From contig NZ_CP100604.1 of assembly GCF_031202265.1 (NCBI RefSeq), positions 8,972,501-9,036,500 on the forward strand: 64,000 nucleotides of DNA. The letters run 5' to 3'. Positions 16,246-24,760 of this stretch are shown here, one piece after another. The DNA comes from Bradyrhizobium sp. Ash2021. Its GTDB lineage: Bacteria; Pseudomonadota; Alphaproteobacteria; Rhizobiales; Xanthobacteraceae. The notes below the pieces were generated by a model. It saw only the letters and a program-made list of their open reading frames with translations, was not told the DNA's origin and did not search any database. Within the stretch, counting starts at the first letter, position 1. Every line of letters starts with the position of its first letter. The translations under genes and the position numbers were made by a program.

Positions 16246-17610
16246 TTACAATCCGGCGGGCACGCTCTGGTCCCGCCCGATAAAGGCACCCTGTTGTTTC
16301 AACGCTTGTTGCAACTTTTCCAGCGCGATGTCGCGCGGAATCGTATTGCCCGACAGTGCCAGCGCCGCGGCGGCGCCGGCCGCCTCCCCCATCGCAAAGC
16401 AGGCGCCGGAGACGCGCGCGGCCGACTGGCCGTCATGGGTCATCGAGGCGCAGCGTCCCGCCATCAACAGGTTGTCTACGCCCTCGGGCACCAGCATGCG
16501 ATACGGCAATTCGTTGAATCCGCGGGATTCCGGGATCGGCGGGAATTTGAAGATCACATTGCCCGCGACGTGCTGCTCCATCGGCCAGCCATTGACGCCG
16601 ATGGAATCCTGGAATGAGGCGCAGCCGAGCACATCGTCGCCCGAGAGCATATAGCCGCCGACGACGCGCCGGGTTTCGCGGATACCGAGTTGCGGCGGCA
16701 GATCGACGATGTAGGAGTTTTCGAAGCCCGGCACCGTGCGCAGGAATTCGAACGCCTGGATCGCCTGGCGGCGGCCGTCGATCTCGCCGCGCGTGAGATC
16801 GTGGGGCTCGAGGCCGTTGACGGCGGTGCCATCCTCGCGCGCGAGCTGGGTAAAATTCACCCGCCATTCGATGCCGTGGCGCTGCGGCCGGACGATCGCG
16901 GCCTTGCGCGGAAAACGATGCGTGCCGGCGGCTTCGGCTTTTTCCATCAGCGCCGGAATGGTTCGCCAGGCTTCGCCGGCCCGGTCCGGATCGATGCCGT
17001 TGAGGCGAAACATCATCGAGGGATACAGCATGCTGCCGTTGTTATCGCCGACCTCGAACGGCGCGCCGGCCCAGGCCGCGAGGTCGCCGTCGCCGGAGCA
17101 ATCGATGAAGATGCCGGCGCGCACCGCCTGACGGCCGGCCTTGGTCTCGACCATCAGCACGTTGATGCGCCTGTCATCCTGCATCACTACGCCGGCGCCG
17201 AGCGCATGAAACAGAATGTCGACCTTGTGGGCGGCCAAGAGATCGTCGGCCGCGATCTTGTAGGCCGGAGTGTCGTAGGCCTGCGCAAAAATCTTCCCGA
17301 GGACGAGATGCGGCGCGTTGAGCCCGCCGAGATGGTCGATGCGCGCCAGCAGGTCGGAGGCGATGCCCTGCACCACCCGGTGCATCTGGCCATGCACATT
17401 GGCATGCAGCCCGCAGAAATTGGTCACCCCCGCCGCCGTGCCCATGCCGCCGAGAAAGCCGTAACGCTCGATCAACAGCGTGCGGCGCCCGGCACGCGCG
17501 GCCGCGACCGCCGCCGCAATCCCGGCCGGTCCGCCGCCGAGGACGGCGACTTCATATTCGCCGTACAGCGGTATTTGGCGTGCGGGTTCTTCGATGGTTT
17601 TGGAGGACAA
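16246..17610 (-). CDS. FAD-dependent oxidoreductase (FAD_oxidored, PF12831-like)
   Basis: A 454-residue flavoprotein starting at TTG 17610. AVLGGGPAGIAAAVAAARAGRRTLLIERYGFLGG is the FAD-binding beta-alpha-beta unit (described here in part: GGGPAG near residues 25-30). GIFIDCSGDGDLAAWAGAPFEVG and the C-terminal MAGRCASMTHDGQSAARV segment are typical of PF12831. Such enzymes are often linked to transport clusters, with unknown substrates. It is the first gene of the operon, 21 bases before the binding protein, so it probably acts on the imported compound. Confidence 0.8.
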   Translation of the reverse strand: MSSKTIEEPARQIPLYGEYEVAVLGGGPAGIAAAVAAARAGRRTLLIERYGFLGGMGTAAGVTNFCGLHANVHGQMHRVVQGIASDLLARIDHLGGLNAPHLVLGKIFAQAYDTPAYKIAADDLLAAHKVDILFHALGAGVVMQDDRRINVLMVETKAGRQAVRAGIFIDCSGDGDLAAWAGAPFEVGDNNGSMLYPSMMFRLNGIDPDRAGEAWRTIPALMEKAEAAGTHRFPRKAAIVRPQRHGIEWRVNFTQLAREDGTAVNGLEPHDLTRGEIDGRRQAIQAFEFLRTVPGFENSYIVDLPPQLGIRETRRVVGGYMLSGDDVLGCASFQDSIGVNGWPMEQHVAGNVIFKFPPIPESRGFNELPYRMLVPEGVDNLLMAGRCASMTHDGQSAARVSGACFAMGEAAGAAAALALSGNTIPRDIALEKLQQALKQQGAFIGRDQSVPAGL

Positions 17611-17731
17611 ATTGGGTTCCCGATGGAGTGCCGGCCATCATGCCCCGGGCGGAAGATTTTGGCTATCGCAGCAAGGGGCTGGCAGGGTAAGTAAAGAGGG
17701 GAAACGCGGAATTGCGACGAGACCGACGGTT

Positions 17732-17986
17732 TTGAACACCCTTCTATCCATTTTGCTTGGCCTCTTGATCGGCGCCGCTCCCGCCTCGGCGGCGGTGGAA
17801 CAATGCCGGTTCATCCAGGCCAAGGCCGAGCGGGAAGCCTGTTACACGCGTCAGGAAGCTGCGCTGGCCGCCAAGCGCAAACCCGAACCCACCGCAGACA
17901 CGAAGACGCTGGAATCGCTGCAGCAGATGCGGCAGGAAGACGACGCGGTTTACAAAAGCCTGCGCAGCATTTGCCGGGGTTGCTGA
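17732..17986 (+). CDS. Small secreted protein of unknown function
   Basis: An 84-residue product if translated from the TTG at 17732. It begins with a convincing signal peptide (LNTLLSILLGLLIGAAPASA), followed by a short charged mature part with cysteines at EQCRFIQ, REACYTRQ and SICRGC. No upstream ATG gives this N terminus and the ribosome site is weak, so the start is uncertain. I do not recognise the family. It converges on the enoyl-CoA hydratase gene 14 bases away. Confidence 0.5.
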   Translation: MNTLLSILLGLLIGAAPASAAVEQCRFIQAKAEREACYTRQEAALAAKRKPEPTADTKTLESLQQMRQEDDAVYKSLRSICRGC

Positions 17987-18000
17987 GCGGCAGCGCGAAA

Positions 18001-18810
18001 TTATGCATTGCTCGCGCCCCAGTTGGCCGCGCGTTTTTCGGCGAACGACGCCAGGCCTTCTGAAGCTTCCGGCGTCCGGCGCCGGTCCGAGTGCATCCGG
18101 ACCAAACGGGCATAGGCGTCGTCATCGACGCTCATGCCGCCAAACGAGCTTTCCATTGCCAGCCGCTTGGTTTCCGCCAGCGCCTGCGGGCCGTTGGCCA
18201 GCAATTGCTCGACGACCTTGACCTTGGCGCCCGCGCTTTCCAGTTCGGCCAGCGGCACCACCTCATGCACGAGGCCGATGCGGCGTGCGTCCTCAGCGCC
18301 AAACCGTTCGCCGGTCAGCGCGTAGCGGCGGACCTGCCGGACGCCGATGGCGTCGCATAGTTGCGGGATGATGATCGCAGCGGTCAGGCCCCAGCGGACT
18401 TCCGTGATTGAGAACAGCGCATTGTCGGCGGCGATCACCACGTCGCAGGCGGAGATGATTCCGGTGCCGCCGCCAAAACAGCCGCCCTGCACCAGCGCCA
18501 CCGTCGGGATCGGCAACGTATTGAGCCGTTGCACGGCTTCGAATGTAGCGCGAGAGACCGCCTCATTCTCTTCAGGCGATTTCGGCCTCACACCGTTGAT
18601 CCATTTCAGGTCGGCGCCGGCCTGAAAATGCTTGCCATTGCCCTTCAGGACGACGACGCGAAGGTTCGGCTTGCTGCCGAGTTCGTCCATGGCCTGCAGC
18701 ACGCCGCCGATCAGGCCGGCATCGTAGGCATTGTTGACCTCCGGGCGGTTCAGCGTGACCGTCGCGACGCCGCGTTCATCGAGGTTCCACAGCACTGGAT
18801 TGGCGGACAT
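18001..18810 (-). CDS. Enoyl-CoA hydratase/isomerase family protein
   Basis: A 269-residue crotonase-fold protein. The oxyanion-hole segments are GNGKHFQAGADLKWING and VQGGCFGGGTGIISACDVVIA, and the catalytic Glu-containing region reads FSITEVRWGLTAAIIIPQL. It probably hydrates a 2-enoyl-CoA, or acts on 3-hydroxy-3-methylglutaconyl-type substrates as relatives do. It stands alone with no beta-oxidation partner genes beside it, so the pathway is not defined. Confidence 0.85.
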   Translation of the reverse strand: MSANPVLWNLDERGVATVTLNRPEVNNAYDAGLIGGVLQAMDELGSKPNLRVVVLKGNGKHFQAGADLKWINGVRPKSPEENEAVSRATFEAVQRLNTLPIPTVALVQGGCFGGGTGIISACDVVIAADNALFSITEVRWGLTAAIIIPQLCDAIGVRQVRRYALTGERFGAEDARRIGLVHEVVPLAELESAGAKVKVVEQLLANGPQALAETKRLAMESSFGGMSVDDDAYARLVRMHSDRRRTPEASEGLASFAEKRAANWGASNA

Positions 18811-18998
18811 GGATGATCCCTTGGTTTGTTATTTGCGTTTGTCAGGTCGGGCAGCGTGCCGGGACCGCGGACGTTGATCTATCACTTTCGGTTTCCGCGC
18901 CGCCAGTGGCGCTGATCGCATGACCCGTTGCGCTCCAGCGCAAGCTTGTGGAAACTGGCGGCTCGACCGTCTCCCTCCCAACAGGAACGTCAATTCCC

Positions 18999-19973
18999 AT
19001 GCGGATATGCATTTTCGGCGCCGGCGCCGTCGGCAGCCATTTTGCGGTGCGGCTGGCGCTGGCCGGCCATGAAGTATCCTGCGTGATGCGCGGGCCACAT
19101 CTTGAAGCGGTGAAGGCGCACGGCCTGACGCTTCGGGTCGGCGACGCCAGGTTTATCGCAAAGGTGAAAGCATCCGGGGATCCGGCTGATCTCGGCCCGC
19201 AGGATGTCGTGATCAGCACATTGAAGGCGACCGGGGTCGGCGCACTCGCAACGGGCCTCAAGCCGTTGCTGAACGCAGACACGGCCGTCGTCTTTGCGCA
19301 GAACGGCATTCCCTGGTGGTACGATCTCGGCCTGCCCGGAAATCATCCTGAGGTTCCCGACCTCGGCTTTCTCGATCCCGGCGGCCGGCTGCGCGCCGCT
19401 ATTCCCAAAGAGCGGATCGTCGGCGGCGTGATCTTTTCGTCGAACGAGGTGGTCGAGCCGGGCGTCGTCGCCAATCTGTCTCCCGACCGCAACCGGCTGT
19501 TGATCGGCGAATGCGACGACCGCTCCTCGATGCGGATCGCGCGGCTGCGCGCCGTCCTCAGCGAGGCTTCAATCGAATCGCCTGACGTCCCAGAGATCCG
19601 GGAGACGATCTGGTCGAAACTCCTGACCAACATGTCGATGTCGGTGCTGTGCCTGCTGACCGGGCAAACCGCGCGGGCCGTGCGGGACGACCCGGCCTTG
19701 CGTGACGTCATCCCGCGCCTGCTCGACGAGGCCAACGGCATCGCTCAACGCTATATCCCCGAGGTCAAGCGCGTGACGCGAAGTGGGCCTGCGCCCGACC
19801 ACAAGCCATCCATCTTGCAGGATTACGAACTCGGCCGCGCCATGGAGATCGACGTGCTGGTCCGCGCGCCCGCCGCGTTCGCCAGGGCCGCGGGACTCGA
19901 TACGCCGATGATCGACCTGATGGCGGCGCTGGCGATCCGCCTGGCGCGGGACAAGGGACTCTACCAGGGCTGA
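18999..19973 (+). CDS. Ketopantoate reductase (PanE/ApbA) family protein
   Basis: A 324-residue NADPH-dependent 2-dehydropantoate 2-reductase-like protein. MRICIFGAGAVGSHFAVRLALAGH starts at 18999 after AGGAA and carries the GxGxxG motif; an in-frame upstream start is less likely. The conserved lysine of the family is in ETIWSKLLTNMSMSVLCLLTG, and the C-terminal DHKPSILQDYELGRAMEIDVLV segment is typical. Many genomes hold several paralogues, so true pantoate synthesis is not assured. Confidence 0.82.
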   Translation: MRICIFGAGAVGSHFAVRLALAGHEVSCVMRGPHLEAVKAHGLTLRVGDARFIAKVKASGDPADLGPQDVVISTLKATGVGALATGLKPLLNADTAVVFAQNGIPWWYDLGLPGNHPEVPDLGFLDPGGRLRAAIPKERIVGGVIFSSNEVVEPGVVANLSPDRNRLLIGECDDRSSMRIARLRAVLSEASIESPDVPEIRETIWSKLLTNMSMSVLCLLTGQTARAVRDDPALRDVIPRLLDEANGIAQRYIPEVKRVTRSGPAPDHKPSILQDYELGRAMEIDVLVRAPAAFARAAGLDTPMIDLMAALAIRLARDKGLYQG

Positions 19974-19997
19974 ACGGCTGGATCGATGCGGGGCCGG

Positions 19998-20978
19998 TCA
20001 GACCGGCTGCAATCCCAGCCGATCAAACAACTTCCGGTCGGCTTCGTCTTCGGGATTGGCCGTCGTCAGCAAGGTGTCGCCGACGAAGATCGAGTTGGCG
20101 CCGGCAAAGAAGCAAAGCGCCTGCATCTCATCGCTCATCGCCGAACGGCCGGCCGACAGACGGACATACGAAGTCGGCATCATGAGGCGCGCGAGCGCAA
20201 CGATCCGGACAAACTCGATCGGCGCAACCGGAGCTGCTTCGGCGAGCGGCGTGCCGGCAATCGGAATCAGCATGTTGATCGGGACGCTTTCCGGCGGCTC
20301 GGTCAGGTTGGCAAGCGTGACCAGCATGTCGACGCGGTCGGCTTCTTCCTCGCCCATTCCAAGAATGCCGCCGCAGCATACTTTCATGCCGGATTGCCGG
20401 ACGTTTTCCAGCGTATCGAGGCGATCGGAAAACGTGCGGGTCGAAGTCACCTGCGGATAATAGCGCGCCGACGTATCGATATTGTGGTTGTAATAGTCGA
20501 GACCCGCGGCGCTGAGGCGGTCCGACTGTTCGCGGTCCAGCATGCCCAGCGTCATGCAGGTCTCGAGGCCGAGCGCTTTCACCTGACCTACCATCTCGAC
20601 AATGGCATCCATGTCTCTCGGCTTCGGATTGCGCCACGCGGCGCCCATGCAGTAGCGCGTCGCGCCGCCGTCTTTGGCCTTGCGCGCCTCGGCGACGACC
20701 TTTTCGACTTCCATCAGCTTCGAGGCCGTGAGCCCGGTCGAATGATGCGAGGATTGGCTGCAATAGCCGCAATCCTCGGGGCAGCCGCCGGTCTTGATGT
20801 TGAGCAGCTTGCTCAGCTGCACGCGGTTGGGATCGAAATTCTGCCGATGAACGGATTGCGCCTTGAACAGCAGGTCGTTGAACGGCAGCCGGTAAAGCGA
20901 CCAGGCTGCTTCAACCGTCCAATTCGGCGAGGCCGCCGGCGCGCCCATCGAAGTCGTCCCGTCTCTTGCGTCAAGCAT
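19998..20978 (-). CDS. bioB: Biotin synthase
   Basis: A radical-SAM enzyme that inserts sulfur into dethiobiotin. The SAM-cluster motif [11 protein letters not shown] is present, followed by [14 protein letters not shown], the YYNHNIDTS segment and [10 protein letters not shown]. The start at 20978 follows GGAGAACTGGGA; a longer frame to 21131 has no family similarity. Length (326 residues) matches BioB. It is not clustered with bioFDA here, and I saw no TTATNNATAA-type BioR box upstream. Confidence 0.95.
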   Translation of the reverse strand: MLDARDGTTSMGAPAASPNWTVEAAWSLYRLPFNDLLFKAQSVHRQNFDPNRVQLSKLLNIKTGGCPEDCGYCSQSSHHSTGLTASKLMEVEKVVAEARKAKDGGATRYCMGAAWRNPKPRDMDAIVEMVGQVKALGLETCMTLGMLDREQSDRLSAAGLDYYNHNIDTSARYYPQVTSTRTFSDRLDTLENVRQSGMKVCCGGILGMGEEEADRVDMLVTLANLTEPPESVPINMLIPIAGTPLAEAAPVAPIEFVRIVALARLMMPTSYVRLSAGRSAMSDEMQALCFFAGANSIFVGDTLLTTANPEDEADRKLFDRLGLQPV

Positions 20979-21207
20979 TCCCAGTTCTCCGAAATTTCCG
21001 ATTGCGGCAAGACCTTCGATTGCGTCAAGACCATTGCACGATGACGACAGGGAAGACCAGTGCAAGCCGGCCATGCGTTTGAAAAGTTGATCGCCAGGCA
21101 AACGGGCATTAAGGCAAACGGACGAAGGCAAACGGACGTTGACCGCGCGTCGGCGGTCGTATCACTCTCCGATCTCGCCCCGCCAAAAAGGGGAACGGGA
21201 ACCGAAC

Positions 21208-21990
21208 ATGCAAGTCAAGAACAAGGTCTGTGTGGTCACGGGAGCGGCGAGCGGAATTGGCGAGGCGGTCGCGCGCGCCTATGCCGCGGCCGGCGCGCGC
21301 GGCGTCGTGGTCGCCGACCTCAAGTCCTCGCGCGACCGGCTGGCGGCGGTCGCAGGCGATATCGACGGACTGGCCGTGACCGCCGATGTCGGGCTCGAAG
21401 AAGACGTCAGGGCGCTGATCGCGGCCGCCGAGGACAAATATGGGCCGGTCGACGTGTTCTTTTCCAACGCCGGCCTGTCGCGCAAGGGACAGGAGAGCGC
21501 TTCCGATGCCGATTGGGACGTCAGCTGGCGGGTCCATGTCATGAGCCACGTATTCGCGGCGCGCGCGCTGGTGCCGGGGATGCTGGCGCGAGGCTCGGGC
21601 TATCTGCTGAACACCGCGTCCGCGGCCGGCCTTTTGGCCTCGCTCAATTCGATGCCGTACGGGGTGACGAAGAACGCCGCGATAGCGCTGGCCGAGCATC
21701 TCGCCATTCAATATGGCGACCGCGGCATCCGCGTTTCCGTGCTGTGCCCGCAATCGGTGCAGACCGGAATGACCACGCCGGGTCCGAGCGCCGCGCGGGT
21801 CGACGGCGTGATGCTTCCGGCCGAAGTCGCCCGCATCGTGATCGCTGCGATGGAGGCCGAACGCTTCCTGATCCTGTCGCACGAACAGGTCGCCGAATAC
21901 GTGCAGCGAAAGGCTTCCAGCAGGGACCGCTGGCTCGCCGGGATGCGGCGGCTGCGCGACAAGATCTATGGTGTTCAGCGCGCCGGCTGA
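21208..21990 (+). CDS. Short-chain dehydrogenase/reductase
   Basis: A 260-residue classical SDR that oxidises or reduces an alcohol/ketone with NAD(P). The cofactor motif is TGAASGIGEAVARAYAAAG, NAG is in FFSNAGLSR, and the catalytic Tyr-Lys lie in YGVTKNA preceded by the serine in NTASAAG. The ATG at 21208 follows GGGGAACGGGA. The substrate is unknown. It converges on the hydrolase gene with adjacent stop codons. Confidence 0.87.
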   Translation: MQVKNKVCVVTGAASGIGEAVARAYAAAGARGVVVADLKSSRDRLAAVAGDIDGLAVTADVGLEEDVRALIAAAEDKYGPVDVFFSNAGLSRKGQESASDADWDVSWRVHVMSHVFAARALVPGMLARGSGYLLNTASAAGLLASLNSMPYGVTKNAAIALAEHLAIQYGDRGIRVSVLCPQSVQTGMTTPGPSAARVDGVMLPAEVARIVIAAMEAERFLILSHEQVAEYVQRKASSRDRWLAGMRRLRDKIYGVQRAG

Positions 21991-22674
21991 TTAGCGAATA
22001 ATGGAATCAACCCACGCCGCGAATGCGTCGAGAACTTCGTTCATCACCTCGCGGTCGTTGCGCCCGGAGCGCACCAGCACGTGGAAGGAATGATCGGCCT
22101 CCTTCACCAGATGCAGCGTTGCGGGCGAGCCCAGGCTTTTGACCATGGGCTCGAGCAGGCTCAGTTCGGCGAGGGCATCGCGCGTCCCCTGCAGGAACAG
22201 CATCGGGATTTTGACCGCGGAAAGATGCTTGGCCCGGTCGCTGGAAGGTTTTCCCGCCGGATGCAGGGGAAAGCCGAGGAAGGCAAGTCCGCGAACGCCG
22301 GCCAGCGGCGCGATCGCCTGCGCCTGCGACGTCATCCGCCCGCCGAATGATTTTCCGCCCGCGATAAGCGGCAGCCCGGCGCAGCAACGCGCGGCCTCGG
22401 CCACCGCCGCGCGCACCGCGGCATGCGCGACCGGCGGCGGATCGGGCCGTTTGCCGGCTTTTTCCATATAGGGAAACTGATAACGCAGGGTCGCGATGCC
22501 CCGTTCGCCAAGCCCTGTGGCAATCGCTTCCATCGACGCATGGGCCATGCCGGCGCCGGCGCCATGCGCAAAAACGTAACACGCGCGCGCCTGCGGCGGC
22601 CGGACCAGAAGCGCGGAGACCGACGCCTTATGGTCCAGCTCGATCTTGAGTCGTTGCGCGTTGACGGCTTCCAA
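21991..22674 (-). CDS. Alpha/beta hydrolase, KANSL3/Tex30-like
   Basis: A 227-residue alpha/beta-fold hydrolase beginning at TTG. CYVFAHGAGAGMAHASM forms the oxyanion region, the nucleophile serine is in AGGKSFGGRMTS, the acid is near FLQGTRDALAE, and the histidine is in KEADHSFHV. This matches the small dienelactone-hydrolase-like family that includes KANSL3/Tex30 domains. The substrate is unknown. Its stop codon touches that of the SDR gene. Confidence 0.78.
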   Translation of the reverse strand: MEAVNAQRLKIELDHKASVSALLVRPPQARACYVFAHGAGAGMAHASMEAIATGLGERGIATLRYQFPYMEKAGKRPDPPPVAHAAVRAAVAEAARCCAGLPLIAGGKSFGGRMTSQAQAIAPLAGVRGLAFLGFPLHPAGKPSSDRAKHLSAVKIPMLFLQGTRDALAELSLLEPMVKSLGSPATLHLVKEADHSFHVLVRSGRNDREVMNEVLDAFAAWVDSIIR

Positions 22675-22919
22675 AATCGGTCATCCCGGATCAAGCGATT
22701 TTCAAGGGTTCTACGTCTCCGGCGCGCGACAGGCAAACGCGCCAACTCCCGGTAAAAACTGTTAATCGGTTCACAAGACCGGATTTATGGACAGGGTAAT
22801 GTTGCTACTATAAGCTGGTGACTCATTTCGTAGGCACGCCAGAGCTGAGTGACTTTCTGGCGATTTTTAATAGTGCATGATTAACACGGCGGGCAGCGCG
22901 GAATAAGGGGGCGGGGACG

Positions 22920-24743
22920 ATGGGTCGCAATATCAAAATCATTCTTGGCGCGGTGGTGGTGATCGGCCTCGGTGTCGGCATCTATGCCCTCGACAAGTTC
23001 CTCGACGCTATCCACGTAAGCCTGCCGGAATATCAAGCGACGAAGAAGACCGTATGGCTCGACCAGAACGTGAACAACGATAAAAAGGAGCTCGCGTGGT
23101 TCTATCACGCCGATCAGGGGACACGGACCTTCGGCATACCTCTTGAATGGTTCGAGGCGCTGGAGCAGCCGGTCATCACACTGACGGCCGCCGGCCTCCT
23201 CAGCGACCCGGCCTATCTGGATCGCTACGGCTTCATTCCGGACGTGATCGAACCCGGCAAAAAGTCGCTGCCAATCGGCTTCGCGTCGGGCGGTACAATG
23301 TCCGACGCATCGGGCAATCCATGGCGCAACCCGCGCTCGAAAAAGGACATGACCGGCCTCGGGTTGACCTGCGCGGCCTGTCATACGGGACGATTCACCT
23401 ACAAGGACACGACCGTCATCATCGACGGCGGCCCGGCGCTCACCAATCTCTTCAACTTGAAGCAGGGGATTGGGGTGTCGCTGTTGCTGACGCGTATCCT
23501 GCCGCTCCGCTTCCAGCGCTTTGCCGAGCGGATCCTCGGGCCTGACGCAACATCCGCCGACCGCGCGCTGCTGAAAAAGCAGCTCATTCTGGTCCTGAAC
23601 CAGTACAACAAGGCGAAGAAACTCGAAGACAGCGTTGCGCCGCTCAGTATCGTGGAAGGTTACGGGCGCCTCGATGCGCTCAACCGGATCGGCAACCAGG
23701 TCTTCTCCATCGACCTCAACAATCCGAAGAACTACGCCGCCTCGTCGGCGCCGGTGCACTATCCGCGGATCTGGAACACGCCCTGGTTCGACTGGGTGCA
23801 GTATAACGGCTCCATCATGCAACCGATGGTGCGTAATGCCGGCGAAGCGCTGGGCGTGTCGGCGGAGCTCAATCTGATCGACCCGTCGAAAGGCCTGTAC
23901 AAATCGAGCGTGCAGGTGAAGACGCTGGACAAGATGGAAAGCATGATCAAGGGCGATCCGCCGAGCGCGGAAAAAGGCTTCTCGGGCCTGAAATCCCCGA
24001 AATGGCCCGGCACTATCCTCCCGCCCATCGACCAGCCGCGGGCGGCCCAGGGTGCCGAACTCTACAAGGCCATTTGTCAGGATTGTCATCGCCCGCCTGT
24101 GACGAGCAAGGAGTTCTTCGACTTCAACAACAAGAAATGGTGGACGACGAACGAGGCCGGCCAGCCGATCGTCGTGGTCGAAAACATCCCGATCAGCCAT
24201 GTCGGTACCGATCCCGCCCAGGCGACGGACATGATCAATCGAACGGTCGAGCTTCCCTCAAATCTCGGTATCAAGGCGTACGCGTTCGCGGACGCGCTCA
24301 AGGATGTGGTCGAGAACACCGTCAATTTCTGGATCAAGGAGCAGGAACCGCCGCCCTTGAGCGACAAGGAGAAGGCGAACATCAACGGAAACATGCCCAA
24401 CAAGATCCAGGGCGAGCTCGCCTACAAGGTCCGCTCGCTCAATGGAGTCTGGGCGACGCCGCCCTATCTCCACAACGGTTCGGTCCCGAACATCGAGGCG
24501 CTGCTGGGTCCGGCGGAGAACCGGCCGAAAACGTTCTATCTCGGCAACCGCGAGTACGATCCCGTGAATCTCGGTTACAGCATCGAACCCCTCACCAACG
24601 GTTTCGAATTCGACACCTCGATTCGCGGAAATTCCAACAGGGGTCATGAATTCACCAACAACGAGAAGGCCTACGGCCGTGTCGGACGGGCACTGGCGCC
24701 CGATGAGCGAAAGGCGCTGATCGAGTACCTCAAGACGCTTTGA
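22920..24743 (+). CDS. Membrane-anchored di-heme cytochrome, RoxA-like
   Basis: A 607-residue c-type cytochrome with an N-terminal signal anchor (about residues 5-24) and two covalent heme sites, CAACH at 151-155 and CQDCH at 386-390. The size and the segments WNTPWFDWVQYNGSIMQP, GVWATPPYLHNGSVPNIEAL and KTFYLGNREYDPV resemble rubber oxygenase RoxA and its relatives rather than short cytochrome c peroxidases. RoxA uses one heme to cleave polyisoprene double bonds with O2. A dioxygenase or peroxidase role in the periplasm is inferred. It ends 18 bases from the stop of the flavin oxidase and opens the flavoenzyme-rich region. Confidence 0.75.
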   Translation: MGRNIKIILGAVVVIGLGVGIYALDKFLDAIHVSLPEYQATKKTVWLDQNVNNDKKELAWFYHADQGTRTFGIPLEWFEALEQPVITLTAAGLLSDPAYLDRYGFIPDVIEPGKKSLPIGFASGGTMSDASGNPWRNPRSKKDMTGLGLTCAACHTGRFTYKDTTVIIDGGPALTNLFNLKQGIGVSLLLTRILPLRFQRFAERILGPDATSADRALLKKQLILVLNQYNKAKKLEDSVAPLSIVEGYGRLDALNRIGNQVFSIDLNNPKNYAASSAPVHYPRIWNTPWFDWVQYNGSIMQPMVRNAGEALGVSAELNLIDPSKGLYKSSVQVKTLDKMESMIKGDPPSAEKGFSGLKSPKWPGTILPPIDQPRAAQGAELYKAICQDCHRPPVTSKEFFDFNNKKWWTTNEAGQPIVVVENIPISHVGTDPAQATDMINRTVELPSNLGIKAYAFADALKDVVENTVNFWIKEQEPPPLSDKEKANINGNMPNKIQGELAYKVRSLNGVWATPPYLHNGSVPNIEALLGPAENRPKTFYLGNREYDPVNLGYSIEPLTNGFEFDTSIRGNSNRGHEFTNNEKAYGRVGRALAPDERKALIEYLKTL

Positions 24744-24760
24744 GTTGAGGCAATTGAAGC

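Noticed and set aside
20979..21207. Possible BioR operator upstream of bioB
   Set aside because: I looked for a TTATNNATAA-type box in the divergent region and did not find one.
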